From Yersinia similis (lineage in GTDB: Bacteria > Pseudomonadota > Gammaproteobacteria > Enterobacterales > Enterobacteriaceae): a stretch of 64,000 bases of DNA. The stretch spans positions 62,001 through 126,000 of the forward strand of contig NZ_CGBP01000001.1 of assembly GCF_001053095.1 (NCBI RefSeq), given 5' to 3'. Within the stretch, counting starts at the first letter, position 1, and each line of letters begins with the position of its first letter. The notes beneath the pieces were generated by a model. It saw only the letters and a program-made list of their open reading frames with translations. It ran no database searches and was not told the DNA's origin. This document shows, piece after piece, positions 41,748 to 52,228 of this stretch. Made by a program: the position numbers and the translations under genes.

Positions 41748-42892
41748 TATGCCTCCACCGCGCCACCGCGGCTGACGATGACGTCTTCGCCGACACTCAG
41801 CCCGCTAATAACCTGAGCATCGACATTATTACGAATACCGATGGTCACTTCACGCTTCTCTTCTTTACCCTCTTTCAGGACCGTAACCTGATAGCGATTA
41901 CTCCCTAACTCATCACCCAACGCTGCCAGTGGGATCACCACGGCCTGCTCTATATTGGCTAGCTGTATAGATACCTGAGCCGTCATTTGCAACCGCAATA
42001 ATCTGTCAGGATTTGGTACTTCAAAACGTGCTGAATAAAAGATGGCGTCATTTACTTTCTCTGGCGTTGGCAGAATATCTTTTAGTACGTCAGAAAAACG
42101 CTTGCCGGGATCGCCAAGTACCGTGAACGAGGCTTTCATCCCCGGTTTCAGGTTGATAACATCTGCTTCTGATACCTGCGCTTGCACCAACATGGTACTC
42201 ATATCGGCCAGTGTCAGAATATTGGGCGCTTGCTGTGCGGCAATCACCGTCTGACCTTGCAACGTGGTGATTTGCACAACATCACCATCCATCGGTGCAG
42301 AAATTTGGGTGTAATCCAGATTAATTTTGGCCGTATCTAAACTGGCTTTCGCTTTGTTGATTTGGGCATCAATCGTGCCAACTTTCGCGTTTTTAACCGC
42401 CAAGTCTGTTATCGCCTGGTCCAAATCCTGCCGTGATACCACCTGTAATTTAGCCAGATTTTGTTGACGACCGAGCGTAACCGTTGCCAATTGTAATTCG
42501 GCCTTCGCCTGTATCCGTTGTGCGTTCAAGTCCTGTAATGTTGCTTCCACTTCCTTAATTTGGTTTTGCGCCTGCTGTGGATCGATCATCGCCAGCAATT
42601 GCCCCTGCTTAACGTGATCGCCAATTTCTACATACAGTTTTTCCAACTGACCACTGACCTGCGCACCCACATCAACTTTACGAACCGCATCGAGCTTACC
42701 GGTTGCCAATACATTTTGCTGCAGATCACGGTGAACCACTTTGACTGTTTGATAGCTAACGGGGGCGGGTGCCATCAGATTCCTGGCGATGAAAAAACCA
42801 CCGATAAGCAATACCGCAGTGGCGGCAAGCCACCGACACTGACCTCTACTGAGTTGCATCAAATCAATTACCTTCCCTATTCTTATTTCCAT
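41747..42892 (-). CDS. macA: Macrolide export periplasmic adaptor MacA
   Basis: 381 residues. An N-terminal membrane anchor ([18 protein letters not shown], about 22-39) is followed by the adaptor's beta-barrel, lipoyl ([20 protein letters not shown]) and long alpha-hairpin domains (coiled coil about 105-190). It bridges MacB to TolC and stimulates the MacB ATPase. It is the first gene of macA-macB. A start a few codons inside ([10 protein letters not shown] at residue 12) is possible and would match the E. coli length better. Confidence 0.96.
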   Translation of the reverse strand: MEIRIGKVIDLMQLSRGQCRWLAATAVLLIGGFFIARNLMAPAPVSYQTVKVVHRDLQQNVLATGKLDAVRKVDVGAQVSGQLEKLYVEIGDHVKQGQLLAMIDPQQAQNQIKEVEATLQDLNAQRIQAKAELQLATVTLGRQQNLAKLQVVSRQDLDQAITDLAVKNAKVGTIDAQINKAKASLDTAKINLDYTQISAPMDGDVVQITTLQGQTVIAAQQAPNILTLADMSTMLVQAQVSEADVINLKPGMKASFTVLGDPGKRFSDVLKDILPTPEKVNDAIFYSARFEVPNPDRLLRLQMTAQVSIQLANIEQAVVIPLAALGDELGSNRYQVTVLKEGKEEKREVTIGIRNNVDAQVISGLSVGEDVIVSRGGAVEA

Positions 42893-43094
42893 GGCAGTTA
42901 AGTGGTTGAAAAATGGATCATATCAACACAAAGAAAATATGCCTGTTGAAAATACCATTAAAAAATCTCATTTAGCTAAACCAAGCGCCTGGATCTATCG
43001 CACCACGGCACAAAATATTAGATTTATTGATATTTTGTTTAGCTCTTACCTGTTTCAATACCACTGGTAAAACAGTAATTAGACGGATTTAATC

Positions 43095-44042
43095 ATGCGA
43101 GTTATCAGTAATACACAATTAAAATCTGACGATATCAATCATTGGAGACTGATTGTATTGTTATGCAAAGGCAGTCCGATATTCAGTGATTCGTGGCAAG
43201 AATGGAAGTTTCGGCTTAAATTTATCATCCGGGCATCAATTAGCCCAAGACTAACACTTAAGCTACTGATACTAATAACAAAACAACCTTTTTCACATAG
43301 CCTTCTACGCGCACAACCCGATTTACCGTGCAAATTACATCGCCCCTATCTGAGCCACACCTTCAATAACCACCAGAAACTGGGTGTCTTATGTGATCAC
43401 TTTCAGCTAATCACTCAATGTATGCCGAAAGCATTACATTACAACTATTTACATCGTTCACCTTATAAACTGGTAACGTTAACCGGCAAAGGCGGCGAAA
43501 AATATTCCCTTTATTTGGGCATAATACCAAAGCTCAATAAAGAGGGAGAAATTACGCTGATGTTGGCCAATGAGCAACGACAAACACTGGCGTTGATCAC
43601 TTTCAGTTTATTTTATTATCAGCAGCAAAAAACATTATTTATTGGCGGCTTACAGGGTGCTGATAATAAAACACCTCACCGTGAAATTCAGGGCTGTACT
43701 AAAGCGTGCCATGGTTTATTCCCAAAGCGTTTGGCGCTAGAGGCTACCTGTTATCTGGCTGAACTAATGGGAATAGAACAAATTATGGCGGTAGGAAACT
43801 CCACTCATATCTATCAACATTGGCGTTATCGGGCGAAGAAAAAAAATAAATTACATGCAGATTATGATGGCTTTTGGCTCTCACTCGGTGGTAACCCAGA
43901 CACTGAAGGGCATTTCAGATTACCCACCAGAATTGCCCGTAAACCTCTCACCGATATTGCCAGCAAAAAGCGGGCAGAATATCGTCGTCGCTATGCGTTC
44001 CTGGAGCAATTAGAAACCGGGTTAGCCACACATTTTATGTAA
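43095..44042 (+). CDS. ybjX: VirK/YbjX family protein (DUF535)
   Basis: 315 residues, soluble. The C-terminal half has the DUF535 signatures LFIGGLQGA, HGLFPKRLALEATCYLAE and DGFWLSLGG. In Salmonella and Shigella members of this family (YbjX/SomA, VirK) are PhoP-related and influence envelope or virulence-factor localisation; the biochemical role is unknown. It is divergent from macA across about 200 bases, matching E. coli. The start ATG at 43095 has a weak ribosome site. Confidence 0.85.
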   Translation: MRVISNTQLKSDDINHWRLIVLLCKGSPIFSDSWQEWKFRLKFIIRASISPRLTLKLLILITKQPFSHSLLRAQPDLPCKLHRPYLSHTFNNHQKLGVLCDHFQLITQCMPKALHYNYLHRSPYKLVTLTGKGGEKYSLYLGIIPKLNKEGEITLMLANEQRQTLALITFSLFYYQQQKTLFIGGLQGADNKTPHREIQGCTKACHGLFPKRLALEATCYLAELMGIEQIMAVGNSTHIYQHWRYRAKKKNKLHADYDGFWLSLGGNPDTEGHFRLPTRIARKPLTDIASKKRAEYRRRYAFLEQLETGLATHFM

Positions 44043-44096
44043 ACGGCTTAATCGAATTACGTGAGCGATTTAAATTACGTGAATGACTTAGCAAGA

Positions 44097-44207
44097 TATA
44101 TCTAAAATAATTCGAGTTACAACGGGGTCCCACAGAGACGAGGCCCATGGACGGGCCGGGTAACGAACGCAGTCAACACGGCTACAGCTTGAAGTATGAC
44201 GGGTATA
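44097..44207. repeat. ERIC-type element (111 bp) at the ybjD 3' end
   Basis: The left end TATATCTAAAATAATTCGAG and right end CTTGAAGTATGACGGGTATA are the same two termini seen elsewhere. The interior carries GAGGCCCATGGACGGGCC, also found in the 6522-6820 element. It lies between the convergent ybjX and ybjD and may act as a transcript end. Confidence 0.7.
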
Positions 44208-44216
44208 GTGTCCTCT

Positions 44217-45884
44217 CTATTCATCAGCCCGGCCTCGGGCCAACCAAACCACGCGAGAGAACATCTTTTTCAACAATGGGGGGATTGATTCTACTCCCCA
44301 CTGTCCTGCCTGGTTGGCCACTTCAATGGCTAAATCGGGTTTGGAAGTGCGATGTATGGCTTTATCAATGACCCTGCGGGGTTGCATTTTCGCATTCGCG
44401 GGGATCGCCGAAACACGGTGATACACTTCATCAAAACCGGCACGGTATAAAAAATGCTCCATATCAGGCGCAGGCAAAATTGTCAGGCGGTCCCGCTCAC
44501 TATCGCGCCCCTGATCGGCCATATTGCGCACCGTGGCCGCGTATTTTTTACCCGCGTCATCACCATCGGTCAAGGTATGCCACTGGATCCCCATCCGGTT
44601 GGCAAATTTCAACAACGGGCGCAAACCACTCTGGGCAAATTCGATCACTTTTACCCCTTCAGCCTCAAAGTGATAACCACACTGGCGGGCTAATTCGTTC
44701 AGTAGCCAAATTTCTGTTTCACCTTCCACCAGCAACCAGCAGCGGGCGAATAATGCGGAGGGCCGGTTGAAGCGAATGTGAAAAGCAATTCGGCGGCTGT
44801 CTTCAGGACTCATGCCTCTTGGGCCAATACGGTAAGTGGCCACTCTGGAAGATTCACGTACCAAGCGACAAATGCTTTCCAGTGGCACTAATGACACTAA
44901 TTCGCCGGAGTTAGTGGTGGTGATACGCTGTAGCGGTAATTGGCTAAGCAGCCCCCAAGCTACGGAGAGCATAATCGGATGTAGCCGCGTTTCCGGGTCT
45001 TCGACCAAGAGCAATGGCCGGGCATGAGGATCGAGGCTCAGTGAACCTTTTGCTTGCAATAAAGTTGAAAACATCCCCAACAAAATTAGCCTCATACTGC
45101 GGCTGTTAGGTTCTGCCGCCATGCGGTTGATATTGTCTAATGCTTGCCATGCCGCACGTTCCGGCTGCGGACGGGGGGGATGATTGTGATGACCCGGCAA
45201 TTGAGAACCTTGCTCAGCAAAATAATGCTCAAGCAGTTGGCGCATCGCCTCCACCCCTTGGCGCAACTCTGCATTGGTCAGTTTTTGCGGATTCCGTACC
45301 AACTCGCGGCTCAACTGATCTAACTGCCGATTCAATTCGGCCTTATCTGGCGCTTTGCCGTCTTCGGAAACGGTACTGCGCAAACGGCGTATAAAACGCG
45401 CATCCCGTAATCGTAGTACGGGGTGAATACGGATCACTCCCCGCGCCAGTTTTTCGATATCGTGCAACGGCAGAGGTTGCCCGTCTAGATTCAGAAAAGT
45501 ACGCCAAGTGCATACCGTCCCATCATCACCCAGCTCTCCTTCCACTCGATAGTAAATACGATGTAACCCATCGTCATTTTTTATCCACAGTGGGGCTAAC
45601 TGGCGGTAACGTGGAGCATGCCAATGGCCAATATCTTTTTCACAAAAAGTCAAAATAACCTGTAGATGGCGCTCTTTAGCACTTTCATCCCCTGCTGGAT
45701 AATAAAAATCCTGCACAGTGAAATGATAAAGTTGGGGCTCTGGAGATAAAAGTAGTGTCAGCGCATCTAATAAACTGGATTTACCCCAAGCGTTCTCACC
45801 GATCAGCACCGTATTATCGTCAAGGTTCAATGAAATACGATTAATACCGCGAAAACCGACAATTTCTACGCGTTCAAGATACAT
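44217..45884 (-). CDS. ybjD: ATP-dependent OLD-family nuclease-like protein YbjD
   Basis: 555 residues from the ATG at 45884 (MYLERVEIVGFRG), which is preceded by CGGAGGCG; a longer start eight codons upstream overlaps that ribosome site. The N-terminal SMC/RecF-type ATPase has Walker A GENAWGKSS at 29-37. Signature LLLVEDPETRLHP is followed by a C-terminal TOPRIM domain (LLVEGETEIWLLNEL and DGDDAGKKYA). Such OLD proteins combine an ATPase with a nickase or nuclease. The family includes phage-defence members, but YbjD is a conserved enterobacterial gene of unknown role and no partner gene is adjacent. Confidence 0.93.
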   Translation of the reverse strand: MYLERVEIVGFRGINRISLNLDDNTVLIGENAWGKSSLLDALTLLLSPEPQLYHFTVQDFYYPAGDESAKERHLQVILTFCEKDIGHWHAPRYRQLAPLWIKNDDGLHRIYYRVEGELGDDGTVCTWRTFLNLDGQPLPLHDIEKLARGVIRIHPVLRLRDARFIRRLRSTVSEDGKAPDKAELNRQLDQLSRELVRNPQKLTNAELRQGVEAMRQLLEHYFAEQGSQLPGHHNHPPRPQPERAAWQALDNINRMAAEPNSRSMRLILLGMFSTLLQAKGSLSLDPHARPLLLVEDPETRLHPIMLSVAWGLLSQLPLQRITTTNSGELVSLVPLESICRLVRESSRVATYRIGPRGMSPEDSRRIAFHIRFNRPSALFARCWLLVEGETEIWLLNELARQCGYHFEAEGVKVIEFAQSGLRPLLKFANRMGIQWHTLTDGDDAGKKYAATVRNMADQGRDSERDRLTILPAPDMEHFLYRAGFDEVYHRVSAIPANAKMQPRRVIDKAIHRTSKPDLAIEVANQAGQWGVESIPPLLKKMFSRVVWLARGRADE

Positions 45885-46235
45885 GCTACGCCTCCGATGA
45901 GAACTCATTCAGACTAATACTAGAGATAACATTGTTAACCCAATAATAATAGTGGTTCATTCTGCGAGAGAAACGTAAAAAAACCTTATAGGTCAAGTAT
46001 TAGTCAAGCATGGCATAGCACTTTACTCTGTCCAGGATTTTATATAGTTTATTGTGGTACAGAGCCATTGTTCATCCGTTCGTGATACCCACATTATTGG
46101 TATCACAGCAAGGTAACATCACGGTGAGCTTACTTCAGTCAGTGATTAAGGTGAGTGAGCGCGGCTAACACCACTGTAACCTCTAGTCATAAGAGTCTAT
46201 TTTTATTTTAGTCGCCATACAGGACGGTACCACTC
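45885..46235. other. Divergent region between ybjD and lysO
   Basis: 351 bases containing the lysO promoter. A hairpin GTGATACC (46082-46089) / GGTATCAC (46099-46106) occurs 130 bases before the lysO start, within its probable leader. No lysine-riboswitch architecture was seen. Confidence 0.5.
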
Positions 46236-47132
46236 GTGTATTCAGGATTGCTGATCATTCTTTTGCCGTTAATTATTGGTTATCTCATCCCACTTAGCCG
46301 CAAAACACTTATTCAATGGATCAACCGCTCGTTAAGCTGGATGGTCTACGTGATTTTATTCTTTATGGGTATTAGCCTGGCATTCCTGGAAAACCTTAGC
46401 GCTAATCTGCTGCTTATTTTCCAATATACCAGCATCTTTTTTCTGTGTATTTTATGCGCTAACCTGCTCGTCCTATTTTTACTTGAACGCAAAATACCGT
46501 GGAAACATACACATCGTCAGGAGACATTGCCTTCACGATTACATATGGCACTGGAGTCATTAAAGCTCTGCGGTGTCGTGATTGTGGGTTTCCTGTTAGG
46601 CCTGAGCCAATGGGAATGGCTACAATTTGCGGCCAAAGGCAGTGAATTAGCCCTGATTTTTCTGCTGTTTTTGGTCGGGATTCAATTGCGTAACAGCGGT
46701 ATGACGCTGCGTCAGATAGTATTAAATCGCCGGGGAACCATAGTCGCTTTTGTAGTTGCGCTGAGTGCGCTTGTGGGCGGTATTATTGCTGCTGCCCTGC
46801 TCGGTTTACCGATAAAAACCGGGTTGGCGATGGCCTCAGGTTTTGGCTGGTATTCACTGTCCGGTATTTTACTGACTGATGCCTTTGGGCCTGTTATTGG
46901 TAGCGCCGCGTTCTTTAATGACCTCGCCCGAGAATTAGTGGCAATTATGTTGATCCCAACGTTGGTACGCAGTAGTCGCTCCACAGCACTGGGCTTATGC
47001 GGGGCAACCTCGATGGACTTTACCTTACCCGTATTGCAGCGCAGTGGCGGGCTGGAAATGGTCCCTGCGGCTATCGTACATGGCTTTTTGCTCAGTTTGC
47101 TGGCACCAATATTAATGGCTTTCTTCTCCTAA
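46236..47132 (+). CDS. lysO: L-lysine exporter LysO (YbjE)
   Basis: 298 residues from a GTG start (preceded by AGGA), equal to E. coli LysO. It has about eight hydrophobic helices, and the family segments FLVGIQLRNSGMTL, GFGWYSLSGILL, FFNDLARELVAIML and TSMDFTLPVLQ are conserved. It exports lysine and the toxic analogue thialysine and is controlled by ArgP and lysine in E. coli. It is followed by hcp but separated by a terminator. Confidence 0.95.
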   Translation: MYSGLLIILLPLIIGYLIPLSRKTLIQWINRSLSWMVYVILFFMGISLAFLENLSANLLLIFQYTSIFFLCILCANLLVLFLLERKIPWKHTHRQETLPSRLHMALESLKLCGVVIVGFLLGLSQWEWLQFAAKGSELALIFLLFLVGIQLRNSGMTLRQIVLNRRGTIVAFVVALSALVGGIIAAALLGLPIKTGLAMASGFGWYSLSGILLTDAFGPVIGSAAFFNDLARELVAIMLIPTLVRSSRSTALGLCGATSMDFTLPVLQRSGGLEMVPAAIVHGFLLSLLAPILMAFFS

Positions 47133-47144
47133 TCTCACCTTATC

Positions 47145-47180
47145 CCCCCAGTCGCGCCCCCGCCCTCTGGGGGTTCTCTC
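47145..47180 (+). terminator. Terminator after lysO
   Basis: CCCCCAG (47145-47151) and CTGGGGG (47167-47173) form a 7-bp GC stem followed by TTCTCTCTT, directly after the lysO stop codon. Confidence 0.75.
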
Positions 47181-47217
47181 TTCCCTATATCGAATAAATT
47201 CTCATTCGCAGTAATAA

Positions 47218-47231
47218 TTGCGCCAAATCAA
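47218..47231 (+). promoter_or_regulatory. Possible FNR box upstream of hcp
   Basis: TTGCG-CCAA-ATCAA matches 8 of 10 fixed FNR positions and is centred about 110 bases before the hcp start. It agrees with the anaerobic FNR control of hcp-hcr in E. coli. Confidence 0.45.
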
Positions 47232-47292
47232 TATAAGTGAATATTGCATTAAAAATACCTTTTTAAACCGACGGCGTATCTCTATGCTTCAA

Positions 47293-47315
47293 AACACGCA
47301 TTACAAATGCAACTT
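47293..47315 (+). promoter_or_regulatory. NsrR-like palindrome at the hcp promoter
   Basis: The 23-bp sequence at 47293-47315 (AACACGCATT ... AAATGCAACTT) follows the NsrR operator pattern of two AAnATGCATTT-type half-sites around one base, with most half-site bases conserved. It sits just before the ribosome site, where a repressor would block transcription until NO relieves it, as known for hcp in E. coli. Confidence 0.6.
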
Positions 47316-47332
47316 TAAAAAGGAAAATAAAA

Positions 47333-48985
47333 ATGTTCTGTGTGCAATGTGAACAAACTATCCGAACGCCAGCAGGTAACGGCTGCTCTTACGCGCAGGG
47401 AATGTGTGGGAAAACCGCCGAAACCTCAGACCTACAAGACTTGTTGGTTGCTGTATTACAGGGGCTATCAGCTTGGGCGTTACAAGCCCGTGAACTGGGT
47501 ATTGTCGATAGCCAAATTGACAGCTTTGCCCCAAGAGCATTTTTCTCAACGCTGACCAACGTGAACTTCGATTCCGACCGTATTGTGGAATACGCCAAAG
47601 AAGCCATTTTACTGCGCCATTCTCTGGCTGTCCGTTGCCGTCTGTTGGATAGCACGATTGCCGTTGAACACCCACTGGCTGAGTTGCAACTGGTGGCAGA
47701 CGATATCCCTTCACTGTTGCAACAATCACAGCAGTTCGCCCTCAATAACGATAAAGCTGATGTCGGCGATGATATTCACGGCCTACGTATGCTGTGCTTA
47801 TACGGCTTGAAAGGCGCAGCGGCTTATATGGAGCACGCCCACGTATTAGGCCAGTCTGATGAGCAAATCTATGCTGAGTACCATGCCTATATGGCCTGGT
47901 TGGGCACTCAACCCCGTGATATCGATACCTTACTGAATAACGCCATGGGTATTGGCAAAATGAACTTCAATGTGATGGCCATTTTAGATCAGGGCGAAAC
48001 CCAGTCCTATGGCGATCCACAACCGACATCCGTTAATGTCCGCCCGGTAGCGGGCAAAGCGATTTTAATTTCCGGCCATGACCTGAAAGACTTACAAATG
48101 CTGCTGGAACAGACGCAGGGCAAAGGCATTAATATTTACACTCACGGTGAAATGTTGCCCGCTCACGGCTATCCAGAGTTAAAACGTTATCCACATTTGG
48201 TGGGGAACTATGGCAGCGGCTGGCAGAATCAGCAGACCGAATTCGCCAAATTCCCTGGGCCGATCCTGATGACTTCCAACTGTATTATTGACCCGAATGT
48301 GGGCAACTACGGTGACCGCATCTGGACTCGCAGCATCGTTGGCTGGCCGGATGTCAACCACTTAGACGGGGAGGATTTCGCCCCAGTGATTGAGCAAGCA
48401 CTAGGAATGGCGGGCTTCCCCTACAGTGAGCTGGAACACCTGATCACCGTCGGTTTTGGCCGCCAGACACTCCTGAATGCCGCTGATACGGTTATTGATT
48501 TGGTTGCCAGTAAAAAGCTACGCCATGTCTTCTTGGTGGGGGGATGTGATGGTAGCCGTACTGAGCGCAGTTATTTCACCGATTTCGCCCGCAGTGTGCC
48601 GCAAGATTGCATCATTATGACGCTAGCCTGTGGCAAATACCGCTTCAATAAACTGGACTTCGGCACTCTGGAAGGATTGCCGCGCTTACTGGACGTCGGT
48701 CAATGTAATGATGCATACGCAGCTATCATGTTGGCGGTTAAATTGTCGGAAAAATTAGGTTGCACCGTCAATGACCTGCCTCTCAGTCTGGTGCTGTCAT
48801 GGTTTGAACAAAAAGCCATTGTCATTCTGCTAACGCTATTATCGCTGGGGGTGAAGAATATTTACACCGGCCCAACGGCACCGGGTTTCCTGACCGATAA
48901 CCTGATGGCGATCCTTTATGAGAAATTTGGCATGCAGCCAATAACCACCGTAGAACAGGATATGCAGGCGATTTTGGGTCATTAA
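47333..48985 (+). CDS. hcp: Hybrid cluster protein (hydroxylamine reductase / NO reductase)
   Basis: 550 residues. The N-terminal cysteine set C3, C6, C18, C25 (the enterobacterial pattern of two close then two spaced cysteines) holds a 2Fe-2S or 4Fe-4S cluster. The C-terminal half has the residues of the hybrid iron-sulfur-oxygen cluster around [25 protein letters not shown] and DVGQCNDAY. It reduces NO to N2O (and hydroxylamine in vitro) under anaerobic nitrosative stress. It is followed by its reductase hcr in the same operon. The ribosome site AAAGGAAAA is strong. Confidence 0.98.
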   Translation: MFCVQCEQTIRTPAGNGCSYAQGMCGKTAETSDLQDLLVAVLQGLSAWALQARELGIVDSQIDSFAPRAFFSTLTNVNFDSDRIVEYAKEAILLRHSLAVRCRLLDSTIAVEHPLAELQLVADDIPSLLQQSQQFALNNDKADVGDDIHGLRMLCLYGLKGAAAYMEHAHVLGQSDEQIYAEYHAYMAWLGTQPRDIDTLLNNAMGIGKMNFNVMAILDQGETQSYGDPQPTSVNVRPVAGKAILISGHDLKDLQMLLEQTQGKGINIYTHGEMLPAHGYPELKRYPHLVGNYGSGWQNQQTEFAKFPGPILMTSNCIIDPNVGNYGDRIWTRSIVGWPDVNHLDGEDFAPVIEQALGMAGFPYSELEHLITVGFGRQTLLNAADTVIDLVASKKLRHVFLVGGCDGSRTERSYFTDFARSVPQDCIIMTLACGKYRFNKLDFGTLEGLPRLLDVGQCNDAYAAIMLAVKLSEKLGCTVNDLPLSLVLSWFEQKAIVILLTLLSLGVKNIYTGPTAPGFLTDNLMAILYEKFGMQPITTVEQDMQAILGH

Positions 48986-48998
48986 GTCAATTATGCCG

Positions 48999-49040
48999 CC
49001 CGGTCAATAGATTTTCTCGCCGTTGACCGGGTTATTATTG
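48999..49040 (+). terminator. Hairpin between hcp and hcr
   Basis: CCCGGTCAA (48999-49007) and TTGACCGGG (49023-49031) form a perfect 9-bp stem followed by TTATTATT. Its place inside the operon suggests attenuation so that less hcr than hcp is made; this is inference. Confidence 0.65.
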
Positions 49041-49096
49041 CACGCTTTTTGCGACTTCTTTTGCCAGAGAATGACCAGATTCATTGTGAGGCCCCA

Positions 49097-50119
49097 ATGA
49101 CCGATTTTATTCCAACCGATTCCCCTACCCCCTTCTGCCCTAACCGTATGCAGGTCCATTCCATCGTGCAAGAGACGCCCGATGTCTGGAGCCTACGGCT
49201 GATTAATCACGATTTTTATTCTTATTTGCCGGGCCAATACGCGTTGGTGAGTATTCGCAACAGTGATGAAACCTTGCGCGCCTATACCCTCTCCTCGACA
49301 CCGGGTTTAAGCCCTTTTGTCCAACTCACCGTGCGCTGTTTACCTGATGGTGAAGGCTCCCGCTGGCTGACTCAGCAGGTTAATGTCGGGGATTATCTGT
49401 GGCTTTCTGATGCTCAGGGCGAGTTTACCTGCGCCAATGCCGATGATGACCACTATCTGATGCTGGCCGCGGGTTGTGGCGTCACGCCAGTGATATCAAT
49501 GTGTCGTGCACTACTGGCTCAGCGCCCACAGGCAGACATTCGGGTAATTTTTAATGTCCGCACCCCTGCCGATGTCATTTTTGCCAATGAATGGCACAAC
49601 TTATTGCAACGCTATCCACAGCAATTAAAACTCACGCTAATGGCAGAGTCAGCGGCAACGGCTGGGTTTATTGAGGGGCGAATTAATGCCCATATTATGC
49701 AGCAAATCGCCCCAGATATTGCCCGCCGCCGCGTGATGACTTGCGGGCCTGCGCCCTATATGGCGTGGGTTGAACAGTATTGCCAACAACAGCAAGTGCC
49801 TGCCGATCATTTCCAGAAAGAACAATTTCGTACCGCTGATGAGGTTATCGATACCAGTAATGAATTGATGATGACTATCAGCCGCCCGCTACGCAGTGTC
49901 AACGTCCCGGTTGGCACCTCCCTGCTATTTGCGTTGGAACAACACAAAATACCGGTGATGGCCGCCTGCCGCGCGGGCGTTTGTGGCTCCTGTAAAACCC
50001 ACATTCTGCATGGTGAATACACCACCACCAGTACCATGACATTGACGCCAGAAGAAATAGCTCAAGGTTATGTTCTGGCATGCAGTTGCCAACTTCAGGG
50101 GGATATCCAGTTGGCGTGA
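49097..50119 (+). CDS. hcr: NADH oxidoreductase Hcr
   Basis: 340 residues from the ATG at 49097 (MTDFIPTDSP); an upstream in-frame start overlaps the intergenic hairpin region and is less likely. A ferredoxin-NADP reductase-like FAD/NAD module (RAYTLSSTPG, MLAAGCGVTPVISMC) is joined to a C-terminal 2Fe-2S ferredoxin domain with cysteines in CRAGVCGSC and ACSC. It passes electrons from NADH to Hcp. The partner gene is immediately upstream. Confidence 0.96.
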   Translation: MTDFIPTDSPTPFCPNRMQVHSIVQETPDVWSLRLINHDFYSYLPGQYALVSIRNSDETLRAYTLSSTPGLSPFVQLTVRCLPDGEGSRWLTQQVNVGDYLWLSDAQGEFTCANADDDHYLMLAAGCGVTPVISMCRALLAQRPQADIRVIFNVRTPADVIFANEWHNLLQRYPQQLKLTLMAESAATAGFIEGRINAHIMQQIAPDIARRRVMTCGPAPYMAWVEQYCQQQQVPADHFQKEQFRTADEVIDTSNELMMTISRPLRSVNVPVGTSLLFALEQHKIPVMAACRAGVCGSCKTHILHGEYTTTSTMTLTPEEIAQGYVLACSCQLQGDIQLA

Positions 50120-50153
50120 TGGCACTACTGGCCTAACGACAACCGCCCTTCCC

Positions 50154-50189
50154 GCCCCATAAAGTGCCTATCTTGGTCATCAATGGGGC
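50154..50189 (+). terminator. Hairpin after hcr
   Basis: GCCCCAT and ATGGGGC form a 7-bp stem followed by ATTTAT, between hcr and the poxB promoter. It probably ends the hcp-hcr transcript. Confidence 0.5.
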
Positions 50190-50206
50190 ATTTATCCTCA
50201 AACACG

Positions 50207-50214
50207 CCATACTT
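50207..50214 (+). promoter_or_regulatory. Candidate RpoS-type -10 element of poxB
   Basis: CCATACTT resembles the sigma-S extended -10 (CTATACTT) and lies about 50 bases before the poxB ATG, near where E. coli poxB is transcribed by RpoS in stationary phase. It is a single short match. Confidence 0.35.
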
Positions 50215-50262
50215 TGACCTCATAGAATAATAACTTCGCCAAGACACCTTGAGGTAACAACT

Positions 50263-51984
50263 ATGAAGCAAACTGTGGCAACACTGATCGCTAAAACGTT
50301 GGAACAGGCGGGCGTTAAGCGGATTTGGGGCGTAACCGGGGATTCACTCAATGGTCTGAGTGATAGCCTGCATCGTATGGGAACTATCGAGTGGCTGGGC
50401 ACACGTCACGAAGAAGTGGCCGCTTTCGCCGCCGGTGCGGAAGCACAGCTCACCGGGCAGCTAGCTGTATGCGCGGGTTCCTGTGGCCCTGGTAACCTGC
50501 ATTTGATTAATGGCTTATTTGATTGTCACCGTAACCATGTTCCGGTACTCGCCATTGCTGCACATATTCCCTCCAGTGAAATTGGTAGCGGTTATTTTCA
50601 GGAAACTCACCCACAGGAGTTATTCCGCGAATGTAGCCACTACTGTGAACTCGTTTCGAACCCAGAACAGTTACCAAGAGTGTTAGAAATCGCCATGCGC
50701 CAAGCCATTCTTAACCGTGGCGTATCGGTTATTGTTTTGCCGGGCGACGTTGCATTACAGGCGGCTCCGGAAGATGCCGCCGTCATCTGGCAGACACCGA
50801 AATTACCGTTGGTTCAGCCACCGATGAGTGAGTTAACGCTATTGGCTGATATCCTGAATAAAGCTAAAAATATTACCTTGATGTGCGGTAGTGGCTGCGC
50901 TGATGCTCATAATGAAGTGGTCAAATTGGCTGAGAGACTACAAGCCCCTGTAGTTCACGCCCTGCGTGGAAAAGAGCATATTGAGTGGGACAACCCTTAC
51001 AGTGTCGGTATGACCGGGCTGATTGGTTTCTCCTCAGGCTATCAAGCGATGCTCAATGCCGATACCCTGATTCTGTTGGGGACCCAGTTCCCCTACCGCG
51101 CGTTTTATCCCACTCACGCCAACATCATCCAAATTGATATTAATCCCGGAAGTCTTGGCGCTCATTGCCCCGTCAACATGGCGCTGGTTGGGGATATCAA
51201 AACCACCCTAACCGCGCTGTTACCGCAGCTAGATACCAAAAGTGACAGGGCGTTTCTGGATAAAGCGCTGGAACATTACCGTACCGCCCGCCAAGATCTG
51301 GATGCTCTCGCCACCGCGAATGATAACCAGCCGATCCACCCACAATATCTGGCACAACAAATCAGTCACTACGCCACAGAAGATGCGATTTTCACCTGCG
51401 ATGTGGGTACCCCAACCGTTTGGGCCGCACGTTATTTGCAGATGAACGGCAAGCGCCGTTTACTGGGGTCGTTTAACCATGGCTCAATGGCTAACGCCAT
51501 GCCGCAAGCAATTGGTGCCCAAGCAACCGCCCCTGACCGACAAGTCGTGGCCTTGTGCGGTGACGGTGGTTTCACCATGCTAATGGGGGATTTTCTCTCA
51601 CTGACCCAGCTAAAATTACCCGTAAAAATCGTGGTGTTTAATAACAGCGTACTGGGGTTCGTGGCAATGGAGATGAAAGCGGGCGGTTATCTGACGGATG
51701 GCACGGACCTGCATAATCCAGACTTCGCCGCAATTGCCAACGCTGCCGGCATCAAAGGGATTCGGGTAGAAAAAGCCTCTGAATTAAATGCGGCACTGGA
51801 AAGTGCCTTTGCACATCCTGGCCCCGTATTAGTGGATGTAGTGACGGCGAAACAAGAGCTATCAATGCCACCGCAGATTAAGTTTGAGCAAGCCAAAGGA
51901 TTTAGCCTTTATATGCTCAGAGCCATTATTAATGGCCGTGGTGATGAAGTGATCGAGCTGGCAAAAACTAACTGGTTACGCTAA
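50263..51984 (+). CDS. poxB: Pyruvate dehydrogenase (ubiquinone), pyruvate oxidase
   Basis: 573 residues. It is a thiamine-diphosphate enzyme with N-terminal PYR domain ([20 protein letters not shown]), central FAD domain and C-terminal PP domain containing [11 protein letters not shown] ... NN (from about residue 433). The last 25 residues form the amphipathic membrane-binding helix of PoxB. It oxidises pyruvate to acetate and CO2, passing electrons to ubiquinone at the membrane, chiefly in stationary phase. It follows hcr and precedes ltaE as in E. coli. Confidence 0.98.
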   Translation: MKQTVATLIAKTLEQAGVKRIWGVTGDSLNGLSDSLHRMGTIEWLGTRHEEVAAFAAGAEAQLTGQLAVCAGSCGPGNLHLINGLFDCHRNHVPVLAIAAHIPSSEIGSGYFQETHPQELFRECSHYCELVSNPEQLPRVLEIAMRQAILNRGVSVIVLPGDVALQAAPEDAAVIWQTPKLPLVQPPMSELTLLADILNKAKNITLMCGSGCADAHNEVVKLAERLQAPVVHALRGKEHIEWDNPYSVGMTGLIGFSSGYQAMLNADTLILLGTQFPYRAFYPTHANIIQIDINPGSLGAHCPVNMALVGDIKTTLTALLPQLDTKSDRAFLDKALEHYRTARQDLDALATANDNQPIHPQYLAQQISHYATEDAIFTCDVGTPTVWAARYLQMNGKRRLLGSFNHGSMANAMPQAIGAQATAPDRQVVALCGDGGFTMLMGDFLSLTQLKLPVKIVVFNNSVLGFVAMEMKAGGYLTDGTDLHNPDFAAIANAAGIKGIRVEKASELNAALESAFAHPGPVLVDVVTAKQELSMPPQIKFEQAKGFSLYMLRAIINGRGDEVIELAKTNWLR

Positions 51985-52228
51985 TCAAAAGGTCTTGTAG
52001 CCAATAAAAGTCTTTGTCATTTACCCAGACAGTCGTATCGGATGTGTGCCGACACGGCTGGCGATATATTCTTTGCCCGGCAAAACAGCGTTTTTACATC
52101 ACATCTAACTAAAATTTAATCAAGAGCTTGGGGGAGATCCTGTTTAAAACAAATAGCGAGCCAGTAGGCTTTTTTGTTTCGATATTCTCGCTATGATGAA
52201 ATCTATTTTTCCAGCCAATGAGAAGACG

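Noticed and set aside
44217-45884. YbjD as a phage-defence OLD nuclease system
   Set aside because: The architecture fits, but it is a conserved core gene in E. coli order with no partner gene or mobile context, so a defence role is not supported.
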